Shown here: piece after piece, positions 61,586 to 64,000 of the stretch
Numbering within the stretch: the first letter of the stretch is position 1
Layout of the letters: the number at the start of each line of letters is the position of its first letter
The notes under the pieces: generated by a model
The model's input: the letters and a program-made list of their open reading frames with translations, nothing else
What the model was told of the DNA's origin: nothing
Databases searched by the model: none
Assembly: GCF_026015965.1 (NCBI RefSeq)
Contig: NZ_CP110383.1
Location: forward strand, 1,491,501-1,555,500
DNA from: Selenomonas sputigena
GTDB taxonomy: Bacteria > Bacillota > Negativicutes > Selenomonadales > Selenomonadaceae
DNA: 64,000 nucleotides
Direction: 5' to 3'
Made by a program: the position numbers and the translations under genes

Positions 61586-62659
61586 TCAATGCATCTTGCG
61601 CGCCATCTCGCGCGCATTCTCCTTGAGTTCATCCGGTGTATGACCCTTGAGCCGCCACAGGCGTGTCGTCGCGTGCAGAGCGATCACGAGTTTCGTCATC
61701 TCCTCTTCTGCCGCCTCATCGTCAAGCTTGCCCAACGTTTCCAAAAACGCGGCGACGTCCTTCATGCTGCCGCCGTTCTGGAAGAGCAGGAGAATCTTTC
61801 CGACGGCTTCCGCTGCCTGCAGAACCTCCATCGAGAGCTTCGCCATGAAGAACTGCGCGAGCTTCTTGTAGGCGAGCGTCGCCTCGATATAGCCCTCTTC
61901 TCCCGCATCGTAAACCTTGCCGTAAGGAATCTCGGCAAAAGGAAGATCCTCCTTCTCCTTCTGCTCCCTTTCGAGCCACGGTGCACTCAAAAGCGTATGA
62001 TACGCCAAGCCTCGCTCCGTGCCAACGACTTCCTTGTGCCAGCAGGAGCCGTTGAGCATCACGCCCATGAAGGCGGCGAAGTCAAGGCGCTGACCCTCTT
62101 CGAGATAAGCGTTGACCATGGCGAAAAGCTTATCGTAGTCGAGGAAGCCATAGTAGAAGAGAAGTCCTGTCGCGAGGCGCATGATCTCCGTATTGAGACG
62201 CACGGCATCCTCATAAGCTGCGGAATCGAGCTTCTTAAAGATTTCGGTCATCTCCTCGGGCATGTACCAATAGAGCTTTCCCTCATCCGCACCGACCGCC
62301 ATGATGCCGAGTCCGCACAGGTAATCGATGCGCACATCGTCCTCGCGGAAGTCATCGGCAAGCCCGCCCTTGTCCTGTATATGGCGAAACGCCTGGTACT
62401 GCTCCTCAAACGCCGACGGCAGCCAGCGCTCGGCAAACTGCACGGCGGCAGGCAAAAGAGTGTCGATGAGCGCAGGCAACGTCATGTCATCCGTCTCCTC
62501 CAGGCAGAGGTTGTACGCCAAGTCGTCCAGTTCTTCGCGCGACAGGCAGCCCAGAGCCTCTCTGAGCGTGCGGTTTTCGGGCAGTGCGCGGCGATAAAAG
62601 CGCTTTCTGCGCTCCTCCTCGCCCATCAGGATTCCATCCAATCTCGCCTTCTTCTCCAT
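61586..62659 (-). CDS. Unrecognised 357-residue protein, first gene of the glycosylation unit
   Basis: A soluble, acidic, largely helical protein with no signal peptide and no family I can name. It has recurring aromatic/charged helices (FRHIQDKGGLADDFREDD, AYKKLAQFFMAKLSMEVLQ) and no visible catalytic motif. ATG 62659 follows AAAGGAAG. It begins 52 bp after the amidase stop and ends 29 bp before the methyltransferase-like gene, all in the same direction, so co-transcription is likely. Confidence 0.65.
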   Translation of the reverse strand: MEKKARLDGILMGEEERRKRFYRRALPENRTLREALGCLSREELDDLAYNLCLEETDDMTLPALIDTLLPAAVQFAERWLPSAFEEQYQAFRHIQDKGGLADDFREDDVRIDYLCGLGIMAVGADEGKLYWYMPEEMTEIFKKLDSAAYEDAVRLNTEIMRLATGLLFYYGFLDYDKLFAMVNAYLEEGQRLDFAAFMGVMLNGSCWHKEVVGTERGLAYHTLLSAPWLEREQKEKEDLPFAEIPYGKVYDAGEEGYIEATLAYKKLAQFFMAKLSMEVLQAAEAVGKILLLFQNGGSMKDVAAFLETLGKLDDEAAEEEMTKLVIALHATTRLWRLKGHTPDELKENAREMARKMH

Positions 62660-62711
62660 GAAATCTTCCTTTCTCAACGTGGCTTTCCCACCGCAGCAGG
62701 TGCATCCCATC

Positions 62712-63899
62712 TCATTGGAAATACTCGGCAATTCCCGCCGCGATGCCCTGCGCGGCATTCTCCACGCCTTCCTCCGAATTCATCATCTGCTCCTCGCGCG
62801 GATTGGAAACAAAGGCTGTCTCCAGGAGCATCGCGGGCATATCCGTATGACGGCACACATAGAAGGCGCACGGCTTCGTGCCGCGGTCGAGCGTACCGAG
62901 ACGGCGCAGCACGCCGCGCTTGACGCAGTCGGCAAGGCGCGTGCTGTCAGCCGATCCCATCTCGTAATAGTAGCCCGTCGTGCCGTGCGCTTCAGGCCCG
63001 GAGAAAGCATCGAGATGTATGCTGAGGAAGATGTCCGCCGAATTTTGATTCGCGATGTCACAGCGAGCCTGCAGTTCCTCCACATCCGTCGCCTTCGCCT
63101 TCTTCGGCGAAACCTCCGTGTCCTCCGTGCGCGTCAGAATGACCTCTGCACCCTCAGCTTCCAAGAGCGTCTTGAGTCTTTTCGCGATGCGGAGCGCGAT
63201 GCTCTTTTCCGTCACGCCCGTCGGCCCGATGGCGCCCGTGTCGCTGCCGCCGTGCCCGGGATCGAGAACGATGCGTTTGCCGTCAATGCCTGGCGCTGCG
63301 CTGCTCTGGCTTCTCGGACGCGCCGGCACGGAGGCCGCCCCTGCGGAAGACGCATCATCCGATCCCCCCGCCGAGTCCGCTTCTCCCGACGGATTCCTCC
63401 CGCGCTCGAAATCGATGTTCGAGCCGCCCGAAGAAGCTCCTCCTGCGGAAGACGCGCTGCTGCCCGAAAGATTGCCAAAGTCCATGACCACGCGGTACGG
63501 CACAGGGCCGCCTTCCAGAGAGAACACGTCGTAATTACCGCTGCTCTTGTACATCTCTGTCTCCACGACGATGCGCACCGTAGTCGGATCGAACTGCCCG
63601 AGGCGCACCTTCGTCGCGAACTGGCTCTCGATCTTCTGGCTCTTTGCAACAGAAGGCGAGAGGCGTGCGCCTGAGAGGTCAACGACGACACGCCCGGGCG
63701 AGGCGAGCGTCATCGACTTGTAGTCAACCTCGCCGTCCGCATCGACGACGATGCGGACCTTCTCCTTGTCCGCATGGACGCGCACGTTCTTGATCTGAGC
63801 CAAAGGCGCCGCCTGCGCTGTCGGAAATGCCGGGAAGCTCAAGAAAAAAGCGCCCGCAGCGAAAACGAAAAAGAAAAGCCAACGAAACGACACGTTCAT
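62712..63899 (-). CDS. N-acetylmuramoyl-L-alanine amidase with AMIN domain
   Basis: 395 residues. A signal peptide (1-30, ending AQA) is followed by an AMIN domain (about 33-145) that binds the envelope, a Ser/Gly/Ala-rich linker (about 150-205) and an Amidase_3 zinc domain (about 210-395). The latter has DPGHGGSDTGAIG (zinc His), VTEKSIAL (zinc Glu), LSIHLDAF (zinc His) and LLETAFVSNP (catalytic Glu). It cleaves peptide stems from peptidoglycan in the periplasm, typically at cell division. ATG 63899 follows AGGAGGGG. Confidence 0.94.
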   Translation of the reverse strand: MNVSFRWLFFFVFAAGAFFLSFPAFPTAQAAPLAQIKNVRVHADKEKVRIVVDADGEVDYKSMTLASPGRVVVDLSGARLSPSVAKSQKIESQFATKVRLGQFDPTTVRIVVETEMYKSSGNYDVFSLEGGPVPYRVVMDFGNLSGSSASSAGGASSGGSNIDFERGRNPSGEADSAGGSDDASSAGAASVPARPRSQSSAAPGIDGKRIVLDPGHGGSDTGAIGPTGVTEKSIALRIAKRLKTLLEAEGAEVILTRTEDTEVSPKKAKATDVEELQARCDIANQNSADIFLSIHLDAFSGPEAHGTTGYYYEMGSADSTRLADCVKRGVLRRLGTLDRGTKPCAFYVCRHTDMPAMLLETAFVSNPREEQMMNSEEGVENAAQGIAAGIAEYFQ

Positions 63900-63920
63900 G
63901 CGAACCCCTCCTGTCAAACC

Positions 63921-64000
63921 TCAAAGCATGTTGCGCAGGAACGCCTGCGTACGCTCTTCCTGCGGCTGTTGGAAAAGGTCTCGGGGCTTCCCCTGCTCCA
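63921..64000 (-). CDS. C-terminal end of a polar amino-acid ABC transporter ATPase (partial)
   Basis: Only the last 25 or so codons are inside the window. They read EQGKPRDLFQQPQEERTQAFL and end RNML, the usual tail of GlnQ/HisP-type ATPases (EEG.P...F..P...R...FL). The rest lies beyond the right edge. The stop is 21 bp ahead of the amidase start, so the two may be co-transcribed. Confidence 0.8.
   Translation of the reverse strand, partial: EQGKPRDLFQQPQEERTQAFLRNML

Noticed and set aside
61589-62923. A 444-codon plus-strand frame opposite the first gene of the glycosylation unit.
   Set aside because: No start signal and biased composition; it also runs into the antisense of the amidase. 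The minus-strand gene has a ribosome site and operon spacing.

Overview
The window looks like a chromosomal segment of a motile, anaerobic, GC-rich diderm Firmicute, most likely Selenomonas or a close relative in the Negativicutes. The reasons are a Bacillus-like fla/che gene order that includes codY, FliY, SwrB-like and FlhG genes, together with envelope-glycan enzymes, an anaerobic cobalt chelatase, rubredoxin and an H-NOX chemoreceptor of the type found in obligate anaerobes. The genus assignment is inference; no rRNA lies in the window.

Positions 1-22200 hold small metabolic and transport units on both strands: the 3' end of a CydC-like ABC exporter; sstT; a ChbG/YdjC-GtrB-membrane-protein glycan unit; a TPR-like protein; tadA; a NERD-domain membrane protein; malate dehydrogenase; rubredoxin; an H-NOX/methyl-accepting chemotaxis protein; an orphan GtrA; a beta-hydroxyacid dehydrogenase; an NfeD-FloA operon; a sodium:solute symporter; an M18 aminopeptidase; a PilZ protein coupled to a Tat-exported phosphoesterase; and cbiK. 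Two tRNA genes (Pro-TGG, Arg-TCT) follow at 22313-22469, behind a fully consensus sigma-70 promoter.

Positions 55758 down to 22616 (minus strand) form one giant motility locus: flgB-flgC-fliE-fliF-fliG-fliH-fliI-fliJ-slt-motE-fliK-flgD-(TIGR02530)-flgE-flbD-fliL-fliM-fliY-cheY-fliO-fliP-fliQ-fliR-flhB-flhA-flhF-flhG-pilZ-cheA-cheW-cheC-cheD-orf-sigD-fapA-orf-swrB-like. It is nearly colinear with the Bacillus subtilis fla/che operon. The differences are an added lytic transglycosylase, a PilZ gene where cheB would be, and extra small genes around sigD. Many neighbours overlap or lie a few bases apart, so translational coupling is likely. The 5' leader ahead of flgB carries a terminator-like hairpin.

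codY lies immediately upstream of flgB with its own promoter and terminator. Further upstream (62659-57010) is a tightly packed minus-strand unit: an unrecognised protein, a methyltransferase-like protein, a family-2-type glycosyltransferase, a TPR/O-GlcNAc-transferase (GT41, SPINDLY-like) protein and a sirtuin. Its position suggests flagellin or surface-protein glycosylation. The window ends with an AMIN/Amidase_3 cell-wall amidase and the last codons of an amino-acid ABC transporter ATPase.

Taken together, the region links flagellar assembly, chemotaxis, c-di-GMP (two PilZ proteins), nutrient status (CodY), probable oxygen sensing (H-NOX receptor) and probable surface glycosylation. I saw no CRISPR array, insertion sequence or prophage.
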